A stretch of 64,000 nt of DNA from Myxococcota bacterium (GTDB taxonomy: Bacteria > Myxococcota_A > UBA9160 > UBA4427). Positions 57,083 to 64,000 of the stretch are shown here, piece by piece. The stretch is taken from NCBI GenBank assembly GCA_041389495.1, contig JAWKRT010000002.1, positions 372,001 to 436,000 of the forward strand, given 5' to 3'. Made by a program: the position numbers and the translations under genes. The notes under the pieces were generated by a model, which was not told where the DNA came from, did not search any database, and saw only the letters and a list, made by a program, of their open reading frames with translations. Position 1 is the first letter of the stretch. Every line of letters begins with the position of its first letter.

Positions 57083-57747
57083 CTCGCGATCAGCAGCCGG
57101 ATGCGATTGCCGGCGCGCTCGGCGAAGTCGGCGACGTCGCCGATCCATTCGATGACGCGGTACCAGTAGAACGAGCCCGCGCCGAGGCCTTCCTCGATCG
57201 CGAACAGCTCGCGCAGCGCGTCCTGGCCGCGCCGGTCCGCCTCGCTCTCGAGCTCGTTCAACCGATCGATCATCGACGACACGCGCTCGACCTCGCGCCG
57301 CCCGAAGCCCGTCTCGATCAGCTCGTCGAGCTCGTCGATCACCTTCGCGCTCTGGTCGCAGGTCGCGATGGCTGCGGCCGCGAGCTCGCGCAGCGGCACG
57401 CGCAGCGACGGCGGCGTCTGCATCCCGCGCAGCGCGACGAGCTCCGCGACGTCCTGCACGACGTCGGCGACCGAGTCCTGGTAGTCGAGGATCTCGAGCA
57501 TGTCGCGCCGCTCGACGGCCATGAACAGCCGCTGCGGGAGGTGGCTGCGGATGTCGTGCTTGATCGTGTCCGCCTCGTGCTCGAGGCGGTCGATCTCCTG
57601 GTGCAGACGCTCGATCTCCGCGCGGTCGCCGCGCTCCATCGCGTCGATGAACGGGAGCAGCTCGTGCGCGCACGCCGCGGCGGCGTGCATGTGGCGCTGC
57701 ATGGGGCGGATGGGCGAGTGCCCGAACAGGCTTCCGATCACGCTCAT
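57079..57747 (-). CDS. DUF47/PhoU-like phosphate-transport accessory protein
   Basis: 222 aa, all-helical. MSVIGSLFGHSPIRPMQRHMHAAAACAHELLPFIDAM, EIDRLEHEADTIKHDIRSHLPQRLFMAVERRDMLEILDYQDSVAD and NELESEADRRGQDALRELF with the ExxxD metal-type repeats of PhoU/DUF47 (TIGR00153) proteins are all present. These proteins sit beside Pit transporters and modulate phosphate uptake. The gene follows the Pit gene on the same strand, 26 bases apart, and its stop overlaps the NTF2-like gene's stop. Confidence 0.92.
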   Translation of the reverse strand: MSVIGSLFGHSPIRPMQRHMHAAAACAHELLPFIDAMERGDRAEIERLHQEIDRLEHEADTIKHDIRSHLPQRLFMAVERRDMLEILDYQDSVADVVQDVAELVALRGMQTPPSLRVPLRELAAAAIATCDQSAKVIDELDELIETGFGRREVERVSSMIDRLNELESEADRRGQDALRELFAIEEGLGAGSFYWYRVIEWIGDVADFAERAGNRIRLLIAS

Positions 57748-57773
57748 CGAGCACGTCCTCCCGGAGCCCGCGG

Positions 57774-59042
57774 CTAGTCCGTCAGCAGGCCCTTGAAGAA
57801 GTAGTAGAAGAAGATCGCGAGCCCGGCCGAGATCGGCAGCGTCGCGATCCACGAGACGACGATGCGGCCGACGACGCGCAGGTCGAGCGCGCCGATGCCG
57901 CGCGCGAGCCCGACGCCGAGCACGGACCCCACGAGGATGTGCGTGGTCGAGACGGGGATGCCGAGCCGCGAGGCGAGCACGATCGTGGTCGCCGCCGCGA
58001 GCTCGGCCGCGAAGCCGCGGCTCGGCGTGAGCTCGGTGATGCGCTTCCCGACCGTCTCCATCACCCGGTAGCCCCACGTCGCGAGGCCGATCACGATGCC
58101 GAAGCCGCCGACCGCGAGCATCCACGGCTCGACGGACGCCTTCGTCGCGGCCTGGCCCGTCGTCACGACGGCGTGGATCGCGGCCAGCGGGCCGATCGCG
58201 TTGGCGACGTCGTTCGAGCCGTGCGCGAACGCGACGGAGCACGCCGTCATGATCTGCAGCACGACGAAGGCGCGCTCGACGTGGTGGAAGTGGTCGTCGC
58301 GCGTCGGCGTCCCGGCCCGGGCCACCGCGCGCCGGAGCACGAACGCGCCGATCACGGCGCCGACCGCGCCGAGGGCGAGCGAGAGACCGAAGGCCGTCGG
58401 CAGGTCGTAGTCGAGCTTCAGGTTGCCGAGCCCCTTGAAGAGCGTGACGAGCCCGATGATGAAGAAGACGTAGAAGAAGAAGAGCGGGCCGATGCGCCGG
58501 AGGCGCTCGAGCGGCGCGTCCTGCTCGAGCACGCGGAGCCGCACGATCTGGAAGATGCCGAACGCGATCACGCCGCCGATGAGCGGCGACGTGACCCACG
58601 ACAGCACGATCTGGCCGACCTTGCCCCACGCGACGGCGTCCGGCCCGAGCGCCACCGCGCCGAACCCGACGATCGCGCCGACGATCGAGTGCGTCGTGGA
58701 CACGGGCAGGCCGAAGCGCGTCGCCGCGACGAGCAGCGTGCCGGCCGACGCGAGCGACGCGAGCATCCCGTAGAGCACGACGTCGGGGTGGAGCTCGACG
58801 AGCTCCGTCGACAGCATCCCCTTGCGCACCGTGTCGGTGACGTGTCCGCCCGCGAGGAAGGCGCCCGCGAACTCGAGCACGCCCGCGACGAGCACCGCCG
58901 AGACGACGGTGAGCGCGCCGGAGCCGACGCTCGTGCCCATCGCGTTCGCGACGTCGTTCGCGCCGATCGCCCACGCCATGTAGATGGAGAGCACCGCGCC
59001 GAGCAGCAGCGCGAGCTCGATCCCGAACAGTCCGGCTTCCAG
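57774..59042 (-). CDS. pit: Pit-family inorganic phosphate transporter
   Basis: 422 aa, about ten membrane segments in two inverted halves, each opening with the Pit signature: AWAIGANDVANAMGTSVGSGAL and VAFAHGSNDVANAIGPLAAIHA. Second signatures are GLPVSTTHSIVGAIVG and GIPVSTTHILVGSVLG. It is a low-affinity phosphate (metal-phosphate)/H+ or Na+ symporter. No ATG, GTG or TTG lies near the expected N-terminus; CTG at 59042 with GGGAGGGGGG upstream fits both the family's start and the ribosome-site spacing. The first ATG lies inside TM1. A palindrome with an embedded TATAAC box lies 31 bases upstream of the CTG. Confidence 0.9.
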   Translation of the reverse strand: MEAGLFGIELALLLGAVLSIYMAWAIGANDVANAMGTSVGSGALTVVSAVLVAGVLEFAGAFLAGGHVTDTVRKGMLSTELVELHPDVVLYGMLASLASAGTLLVAATRFGLPVSTTHSIVGAIVGFGAVALGPDAVAWGKVGQIVLSWVTSPLIGGVIAFGIFQIVRLRVLEQDAPLERLRRIGPLFFFYVFFIIGLVTLFKGLGNLKLDYDLPTAFGLSLALGAVGAVIGAFVLRRAVARAGTPTRDDHFHHVERAFVVLQIMTACSVAFAHGSNDVANAIGPLAAIHAVVTTGQAATKASVEPWMLAVGGFGIVIGLATWGYRVMETVGKRITELTPSRGFAAELAAATTIVLASRLGIPVSTTHILVGSVLGVGLARGIGALDLRVVGRIVVSWIATLPISAGLAIFFYYFFKGLLTD

Positions 59043-59072
59043 CGTGCCCCCCTCCCGGCGCCTCGGCGACCG

Positions 59073-59091
59073 CGCGCGGTTATACCGCGCG
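59073..59091 (-). promoter_or_regulatory. Palindrome with -10 box upstream of pit
   Basis: GCGCGGT-TAT-ACCGCGC (59074-59090, plus one more pair) is a perfect inverted repeat. On the minus strand it contains TATAAC as a good -10 element (59079-59084). Binding of a protein here would cover the promoter. Confidence 0.5.
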
Positions 59092-59216
59092 GCGCGCCGC
59101 GACGGGGGGCCGATGTGCGCGACCGCGTGCGGACGCCTCGTCGCGCCGTCGGCGCGCGCCGACAGGGGCCTCGCCCGGGGCTTGAAACGCGCGCGCGGCG
59201 TCGGCAGTCTCGCCGC

Positions 59217-59819
59217 GTGGCGATTCCGCTCCTCCGCCCGGTGCGGCGCGCGCCTCACGCGCTCGCGCTCCTCGTCGCGCTCGCGGCGAGCGGGGCGTGC
59301 ACGACGCTCGAGCTCGTCGACCCCTCCGAGCCGATCGCACTCGCGCCCGACGAGGGCCTCGTGATCGTGCACGTCGCGTCCGACGTTCGCATCGAGCGGC
59401 TCGACATGGACGGCGTCCCGGTGCTGGTGAACGTCACGAAGGGCATGTCGTTCCGGATCTTCAAGGCCCGCGCGGGAGAGCACCGCTTCTCGCAGCTCGT
59501 CGTCACTCCCGCCGCGAATCCGGGGCCCCGCAGTCCGCGCTGGTACGTGCGCTTCGAGCGCATTCCCGGGAGCGCGCAGTACGGCACGTTCCGCGTCGAG
59601 CCGGGCCGCCTCGCGTACCCGGGCCAGATCGTCGTCGAGACGGCCGGGCAGGGGCGTCACTTCCGGATGCAGGCCACGATCCGCAATCGGAGCGCCGTCG
59701 CCTGGATGCACCTGCGGCGCGTGCACGCCCACCTGCTCGACGCGTTCCCGATGGTCTACACCGGCCCCGTCCCGGACGACTTCCTCGATCGCTACCTCGA
59801 TCGCGAGGCCGCGCGGTGA
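59217..59819 (+). CDS. Probable lipoprotein of unknown function
   Basis: 200 aa from GTG 59217. The N-terminus is Arg-rich then hydrophobic (HALALLVALAASGACTT), with a lipobox-like SGAC, so the mature protein is probably lipid-anchored. The rest is beta-rich (EGLVIVHVASDVRIERLDMDGVPVLVNVTKGMSFRIFKARAGEHRFSQL), ending in a conserved-looking RVHAHLLDAFPMVYTGPVPDDFLDRYLDREAAR. I cannot name the family. It overlaps the S9 peptidase as GTGA, so both are made together, and the peptidase also has a signal peptide; a shared periplasmic role is likely. Confidence 0.75.
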   Translation: MAIPLLRPVRRAPHALALLVALAASGACTTLELVDPSEPIALAPDEGLVIVHVASDVRIERLDMDGVPVLVNVTKGMSFRIFKARAGEHRFSQLVVTPAANPGPRSPRWYVRFERIPGSAQYGTFRVEPGRLAYPGQIVVETAGQGRHFRMQATIRNRSAVAWMHLRRVHAHLLDAFPMVYTGPVPDDFLDRYLDREAAR

Positions 59820-61834
59820 GGAGCGCGCGCGACGCCCTCGCGGCGGCGATCGCGTGCTGCGCGGTCGGGCTCGCGCCCGGATGGGCGGAGGGCGCGGACG
59901 AGGAGGTCGCGCCCGCGCTCTCGCACGCGCGCGTTCCCGTGGCGAGCTTCTTCGACTACCCGCGCATCGCCAACATCCGCGTGAGCGCGAAGGGGACGTA
60001 CTTCGGACTCGTGCGCCCCCTCGAAGACGGGCTCGTGCTCGCGGTCGTGCACCGCGCATCGGAGGAGCTCTTGAAGCTCGCCGAGGTCCGCGGCCGGGGC
60101 TGGCTCTACTACCGGTGGCTCTCCGACGACTGGCTCGCGGTCCAGACGTTCGCGGACGACGGCACCCGGGAGTCGAACATCGTCCGGCTCGCATGGAACG
60201 AGAAGGCGCATCGCCTCGGCCACCATGCGATCGCGCTGCCGACCTACTTCGACGTGGTGGACACGCTCCCGCAGAAGGAGACGAAGATCCTCGTCGGCGG
60301 ATCGCGCGACGTCGGACGCATCGACCTCGCGAAGCTCGAACGCGACGGGTGGGAGTCGCAGTTCACGCGGCGCAACATCGTGGCGACGCGTCCCGACCCT
60401 GTGCTCAGGTGGCTCGTCGATCGGCGCGGGGCCGTCCGCGCCGCGTTCGTCAGGGAGGTCGAGGGACGGGGCGCGGACGCGACCGTGCGCTACCGGATCG
60501 ACCACCGATCCAGTGCGAACGGCCTCTGGCACCGCGGCTCGCGCTTCGAGCTGCAGCCCGGCGCCGGGTTCGCCCCGCTCGCGTTCACCGAGGACGGCGA
60601 GCGGCTGCTCGTCGCGACCAACCGCGACCGCGACCGCTACGCCCTCGTCGAGGTCGATCCCGAGACCACCGACGAGGTCGCCGTCGTCTACGAGCACCCC
60701 GACGCCGAGATCGAGGACGTCGTGATGGACGCCGACGGGCAGGAGCTCCTCGGCGTCGAGCTCTACCGCGCCGGCGGCATCGAGTACGACTACTTCGAGG
60801 AGACCTTCCGCGAGTACGAGGCGCAGCTCTCCGCGGTCGTCCCCGATCGCACGCTGCGGGTGACGAGCGTGAGCCACGACCGACGCGTCTTCAGCGTGCT
60901 CGCCTACGCGCCGCAGCACACCGTCCGCCACTACATCGTCGACACCGAGGCGAAGCGCGCGCTCGACCTCGGGCCGACCTTCCCCGCGCTCGAGGGAGTC
61001 GCGCTCTCCCCGCGCACGCGCTTCACGACGCGCGCCGAGGGCGGGCCCGAGATCGAGGCCTTCTACACGGTCGGCGGGAACGCGCCCGAGAGGCCGGCGC
61101 TCATCGTCGTGCCGCACGGCGGGCCGATCGGGCCGAGGACGGAGGATGGCGTCGACCCGCTGGTGCAGATGCTCGCGAACCGCGGCTATGCGGTGCTCGA
61201 GGTGAACTACCGCGGCTCGGGGGGCCGCGGGCGCGAGTTCGAGCGCGCGGGCCACCGGCAGTGGGGCAAGGGCATCGAGGACGACATCGACGCCGCGGTC
61301 GACTACGTGGTCGAGCGGGGCTGGGTGGACGAGAGCCGGATGGCGGTCGTGGGGGGGAGCTACGGAGGCTATTCGGCGCTGATGAGCGCGGTCCGCCATC
61401 CGAAGCGCTTCCGCTGCGTGGCGACGCTGTTCGGCGTGACGGACCTGCCGCTGCTCTTCGATCACCCGGCTGCACAGCTGAGCCGCGCGTTTCGCGACCT
61501 GCGCGTCGAGGAGATCGGCGATCCCGAGCGCGACCGCGACGACATGCTCGCGCATTCACCCGTCTACCGCGCGGCGGAGATCGAGGTCCCGGTCTTCATC
61601 GCCCAGGGCGGCCGCGACGATCGCGTCGACGTCGAGCACGCGTACCGGCTGCGGCTCATGCTCGAGAAGCACGGGAAGCCGTTCCGCTGGCTCGTGCTCC
61701 GGCGGAAGGGGCACGACCTCGCGCCCGGGCGCGCGACGCTCGAGATGATGGACGCGCTGCTCGACTTCCTGCTCGAGCACCTCGGCCCGAACGGGCCGCC
61801 GGCCCTCGACTCGCTGCGCGCGGACGCGGCCTAG
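59816..61834 (+). CDS. S9 prolyl-oligopeptidase-like peptidase, exported
   Basis: 672 aa from GTG 59816. A signal peptide (ALAAAIACCAVGLAPGWAEG) precedes a beta-propeller region (residues 50-420, e.g. GTYFGLVRPLEDGLVLAVVHR, EDVVMDADGQELLGVELYR). The C-terminal alpha/beta-hydrolase domain has the catalytic Ser near residue 515 (VVGGSYGGYSALM), Asp near 600 (QGGRDDRVDVEHA) and His near 631 (RKGHDLAP). It should cleave short peptides in the periplasm. VNYRGSGGRGREFERAGHRQWGKGIEDDIDAAVDYV is typical S9C-like sequence. It is coupled to the lipoprotein gene by a GTGA overlap and ends convergent with the dehydrogenase at 61831 (four-base overlap). Confidence 0.93.
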   Translation: MRSARDALAAAIACCAVGLAPGWAEGADEEVAPALSHARVPVASFFDYPRIANIRVSAKGTYFGLVRPLEDGLVLAVVHRASEELLKLAEVRGRGWLYYRWLSDDWLAVQTFADDGTRESNIVRLAWNEKAHRLGHHAIALPTYFDVVDTLPQKETKILVGGSRDVGRIDLAKLERDGWESQFTRRNIVATRPDPVLRWLVDRRGAVRAAFVREVEGRGADATVRYRIDHRSSANGLWHRGSRFELQPGAGFAPLAFTEDGERLLVATNRDRDRYALVEVDPETTDEVAVVYEHPDAEIEDVVMDADGQELLGVELYRAGGIEYDYFEETFREYEAQLSAVVPDRTLRVTSVSHDRRVFSVLAYAPQHTVRHYIVDTEAKRALDLGPTFPALEGVALSPRTRFTTRAEGGPEIEAFYTVGGNAPERPALIVVPHGGPIGPRTEDGVDPLVQMLANRGYAVLEVNYRGSGGRGREFERAGHRQWGKGIEDDIDAAVDYVVERGWVDESRMAVVGGSYGGYSALMSAVRHPKRFRCVATLFGVTDLPLLFDHPAAQLSRAFRDLRVEEIGDPERDRDDMLAHSPVYRAAEIEVPVFIAQGGRDDRVDVEHAYRLRLMLEKHGKPFRWLVLRRKGHDLAPGRATLEMMDALLDFLLEHLGPNGPPALDSLRADAA

Positions 61835-62913
61835 CGAAGGATCACGGGCGGTAGCGCGCGCGCGGGCGGCAGGTCGGCGACGGTGAGGAAGCCGGGCGCC
61901 GCCTCGCAGACCGCGGGAATCGCGTTCACGCCGAGCATCGCCGTCCACAGGCGGCCCGCCCGGCCGGCGTCGAACGCCGGGTCGGGCGCGCCGACGAAGG
62001 TCGACCCGGGCTCGAAGCCGCAGCGCACCGACGGCTCGCCCTCGACCGTCACCGAGTACTTGAGCGTCGAGAACTTCCAGGCGGGATCGAGCGCGTCGGT
62101 CATCTTCCAGAAGCCGCGGAAGACGACGAGCGGGTGCCCGCGCACGAGCGTGCGCCACTCGAACCGCTGCGCGGCGACGGTGCCGGGCTCGATCGTGCCC
62201 GCGCGCACCTCGACGCGCTCGGTGGCGACGGCGACGTCGTGCGCGTTCTCGAAGCCGTCGGGCGTCTCGCCGAGCGCGTGTGCGACGAGCACCTGCGACT
62301 GCCGGAAGAACTCGTCCATCGTGCGCAGGACGGCGGGCGGGTGGGCGCGCACGTGCGCGGGCGGCGCGCCGAAGCCGAGCCCGTCGAACATCATCGCGCG
62401 CGAAGGGTGGGGCGCGAGGTCGGCGACCTCCTCGGTCACGATCTGGCGGACGCTCTGCGCGAGCGACGCGAACGTGAGGGCGAGCCGGTCGCCCGAGAAG
62501 CCCGGGTGGATGCCCGTGCCGTGGAGCGTGCTGCCGCCGCGCTCGCACGCGCGCGCGAGCCGCCCGCGCAGCCCGGGCTCGATCGCCGCCGGGTGCACGT
62601 AGAAGCTGGGCGTCACGACGTCGAAGCCGCGCTCGAGCAGCCGGCAGACGGCGTCGTGGTCGGGGTGCAGCGGCGCGTAGTGCACGCAGTCGGCGTCGAG
62701 CGCGAGGATCTCGTCGACGCTCGTCGTCGCGCGCACGCCGAGCGGCGCGATGCCGGCGAGCTCGCCCGCATCGCGGCCGTGCTTGTCGGGCGAGCTCACG
62801 AAGCAGCCGACGAGCTCGAGCCCCGGCCGCTCGGCGATGGCGCGGATCGCCATGCAGCCGATGCTCCCCGTCGCCCACTGGATGACGCGATGGCGCGTCA
62901 CGGCGTCGTCCAC
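61831..62913 (-). CDS. DHDPR-like NAD(P)-dependent dehydrogenase
   Basis: 360 aa. The Rossmann domain begins HRVIQWATGSIGCMAIRAIAERPGLELVGCFVSSPDKHGRDAGELAG, as in dihydrodipicolinate-reductase-like and 2,4-diaminopentanoate-dehydrogenase-like proteins. CVHYAPLHPDHDAVCRLLERGFDVVTPSFYVHP and GSTLHGTGIHPGFSGDRLALTFAS are family blocks around the substrate site. Many copies occur in actinobacteria and steroid/terpenoid degraders. The start is 22 bases before the end of the TetR gene on the same strand, so it is probably under that regulator. The substrate is unknown. Confidence 0.88.
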   Translation of the reverse strand: MDDAVTRHRVIQWATGSIGCMAIRAIAERPGLELVGCFVSSPDKHGRDAGELAGIAPLGVRATTSVDEILALDADCVHYAPLHPDHDAVCRLLERGFDVVTPSFYVHPAAIEPGLRGRLARACERGGSTLHGTGIHPGFSGDRLALTFASLAQSVRQIVTEEVADLAPHPSRAMMFDGLGFGAPPAHVRAHPPAVLRTMDEFFRQSQVLVAHALGETPDGFENAHDVAVATERVEVRAGTIEPGTVAAQRFEWRTLVRGHPLVVFRGFWKMTDALDPAWKFSTLKYSVTVEGEPSVRCGFEPGSTFVGAPDPAFDAGRAGRLWTAMLGVNAIPAVCEAAPGFLTVADLPPARALPPVILR

Positions 62914-62935
62914 GCTCCGCCGCTCGCGCCCGCGC

Positions 62936-63622
62936 TCACGCGCCGCCCGCGGCCGCCGCAGCGCGCGCGTCGGCGAGCCACGGCCCGGGCGCGGCGAGCG
63001 CGGCGGGCGTGCAGACGAGGCGCTCGACGCACTCGGCGATCTCGCGCGCGACGGCGTCGGGGTCGAGCGCGTCGACGTCGGCCGCGTCGCGCAGCGCGGC
63101 GGCGAAGCACACCTGCAGCAGGCCGTTCACGACGGTCGCGAGCTTGTCGGGCGAGTCGGCGCGGAACGCGCCCTCGGCCGCGCCGCGCGCGAGCGCGTCG
63201 CGCCACTTCGGCAGCGCCTTCTGGAACTCGGGGTTCGACTCGACGTCGCCGATCGCCCACGAGCGCCCTTCGCGCAGGTCGACCCAGAAGTAGTCGAGGT
63301 GCTCGAGCAGGAACGCGCAGTAGGCGCGGATGGCGTGCCACACCACCTCGCGCGCGGGGCCCGGCGCGTCGAGCGCGCGCGCGACGCGCTCGAGGAACTG
63401 CTCGCCGCGCCACGCGTGCAGCGCGTCGACCACGTCGCTCTTGCCCTCGAACACGCCGTACAGGGTGGAGAGCGAGATGCCGGCCTCGGCCGCGATGTCC
63501 TGCATTTTCGCCGCGTGGACGCCGCGCCGCGCGAAGACGCGCTCGGCGCACTCGAGGACGAGGTCCCGGTACATCTGCTCGCGGGCGAGCTCGGCGCGGG
63601 TCGGCTTGCGGGCGCGCGGCAT
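62936..63622 (-). CDS. TetR-family transcriptional regulator
   Basis: 228 aa from ATG 63622, which has GGAGGTG a few bases upstream; the 11 residues before it do not belong to the fold. The HTH is LECAERVFARRGVHAAKMQDIAAEAGISLSTLYGVFEGKSDVVDAL. The C-terminal domain has conserved-looking YCAFLLEHLDYFWVDLREGRSWAIGD. It is divergent from the P450 gene at 63766 and upstream of the dehydrogenase at 61831, and probably controls both. An AT-rich stretch in the gap (63672-63681, AATTTCAATT) may hold its operator. Confidence 0.92.
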   Translation of the reverse strand: MPRARKPTRAELAREQMYRDLVLECAERVFARRGVHAAKMQDIAAEAGISLSTLYGVFEGKSDVVDALHAWRGEQFLERVARALDAPGPAREVVWHAIRAYCAFLLEHLDYFWVDLREGRSWAIGDVESNPEFQKALPKWRDALARGAAEGAFRADSPDKLATVVNGLLQVCFAAALRDAADVDALDPDAVAREIAECVERLVCTPAALAAPGPWLADARAAAAAGGA

Positions 63623-63655
63623 GTCACCTCCGAGGCGGTCGAGCCCTGCGAACAT

Positions 63656-63765
63656 AGGTTGCGGAGATCAGAATTTCAATTACTCTCGCCGGACTCGCGG
63701 TTCCCCGGCCCGGCGGCGGCGCACCTGCCGCTCGCGCGCCGCCCCACGCCGCAGCGGAGAGCGCC
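63656..63765. promoter_or_regulatory. Divergent TetR/P450 control region
   Basis: The gap between the two divergent genes contains ATCAGAATTTCAATTACTC, clearly AT-richer than its surroundings, with AATT-TC-AATT as a palindromic core (63672-63681). This suggests overlapping promoters and a regulator site; no single promoter can be fixed. Confidence 0.35.
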
Positions 63766-64000
63766 ATGTCGATCGACTACGACCCCTTCGCCGAAGCCGT
63801 GCGCGAGGACCCCCATCCCTATTACCGGCGGCTGCGCGCCGAGGCGCCCGCCTACTACATGGAGAAGTACGACGCCTGGGCGGTCTCGCGCTTCCGCGAC
63901 GTCTGGGAGCTGTCGGCGCGCGCCGACCTCTCGGCCGCGCGCGGCACGGCGCCGGCGCAGATCCTGACGCGCGAGCAGCCCGTCACCCCGATGATCAACG
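63766..64000 (+). CDS. Cytochrome P450, N-terminal part (3' end outside window)
   Basis: 78 codons to the window end. MSIDYDPFAEAVREDPHPYYRRLRAEAPAYYMEKYDAWAVSRFRDVWELSARADLSAARG is the usual N-terminus of soluble bacterial P450s (DPFxxxxxxDPxPxYxxLRxEAPxY...). The heme-binding part is beyond the window. It is divergent from the TetR gene at 63622 and likely controlled by it. A GGAGA site lies before the ATG. Confidence 0.85.
   Translation, partial: MSIDYDPFAEAVREDPHPYYRRLRAEAPAYYMEKYDAWAVSRFRDVWELSARADLSAARGTAPAQILTREQPVTPMIN

Overview
This 64 kb window is very G+C-rich (roughly 70-75% by eye) and almost fully coding, with about 48 protein genes and no rRNA, tRNA, CRISPR array or insertion sequence that I could recognise. 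It looks like a Gram-negative chromosome: there is an AlgE-like outer-membrane porin, a lipoprotein N-acyltransferase, a PEP-CTERM surface protein, sigma-54 promoters and beta-barrel proteins ending in Phe. Eight short-chain dehydrogenases, two P450s, a Rieske oxygenase, F420-type reductases, TetR regulators and de novo glycine-betaine synthesis recall marine or halotolerant Myxococcota/Binatota-type lineages. That placement is inference; no marker gene here fixes it.

Layout. (1) 0-16 kb is an exopolysaccharide/surface region: a histidine kinase end, an NtrC-type sigma-54 activator, a stand-alone receiver, two glycosyltransferases, an ABC exporter, an AlgE-like porin, a PEP-CTERM beta-propeller, then (minus strand) a third glycosyltransferase and two phosphotransferase modules, and a large secreted protein with a lamin-tail-like start and a C-terminal anchor. 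Three good -24/-12 promoters sit in this region. (2) 16-22.4 kb is a catabolic block of SDRs, an enoyl-CoA hydratase, a PPOX-type flavoprotein and a KshA-like Rieske oxygenase, suggestive of steroid or terpenoid breakdown. (3) 22.5-32.4 kb holds a class II glutamine amidotransferase, a membrane spermidine-synthase-like protein, an uncharacterised His-rich membrane protein with a small TPR-like partner, a frame-broken lnt, an ankyrin protein and a Notum/pectin-acetylesterase-like enzyme. (4) 33.2-37.3 kb is an osmoprotection locus: MarR regulator, glycine/sarcosine and sarcosine/dimethylglycine methyltransferases and a BCCT transporter. (5) 37.4-43.3 kb is an envelope island: a secreted repeat protein, a beta-barrel, an SGNH-TPR protein and the DUF6502-DUF5666 pair. 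Its two outer transcription units share a TGG-N9-CCA operator-like motif, and two of its proteins share an RGD/AERPER tail. (6) 43.3-46.7 kb holds an SDR-P450 pair, an unknown protein and a Ddn-type reductase. (7) 46.7-51 kb is an overlapping operon coding an H-NOX gas sensor, a PAS kinase, a receiver-HDOD protein and a receiver-EAL phosphodiesterase: a nitric-oxide to cyclic-di-GMP circuit. (8) 51-64 kb holds a cyclase, TetR plus FAD monooxygenase, a GST, another SDR, a Pit phosphate transporter with its DUF47 partner, a lipoprotein/S9 peptidase pair, a DHDPR-like dehydrogenase and a TetR/P450 divergent pair cut by the window end.

Gene junctions are strikingly compact: eight use a 4-base GTGA overlap. 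Two genes (lnt and the double phosphotransferase) are interrupted by single frame shifts in GC-only runs, which are equally compatible with real mutations and assembly errors.
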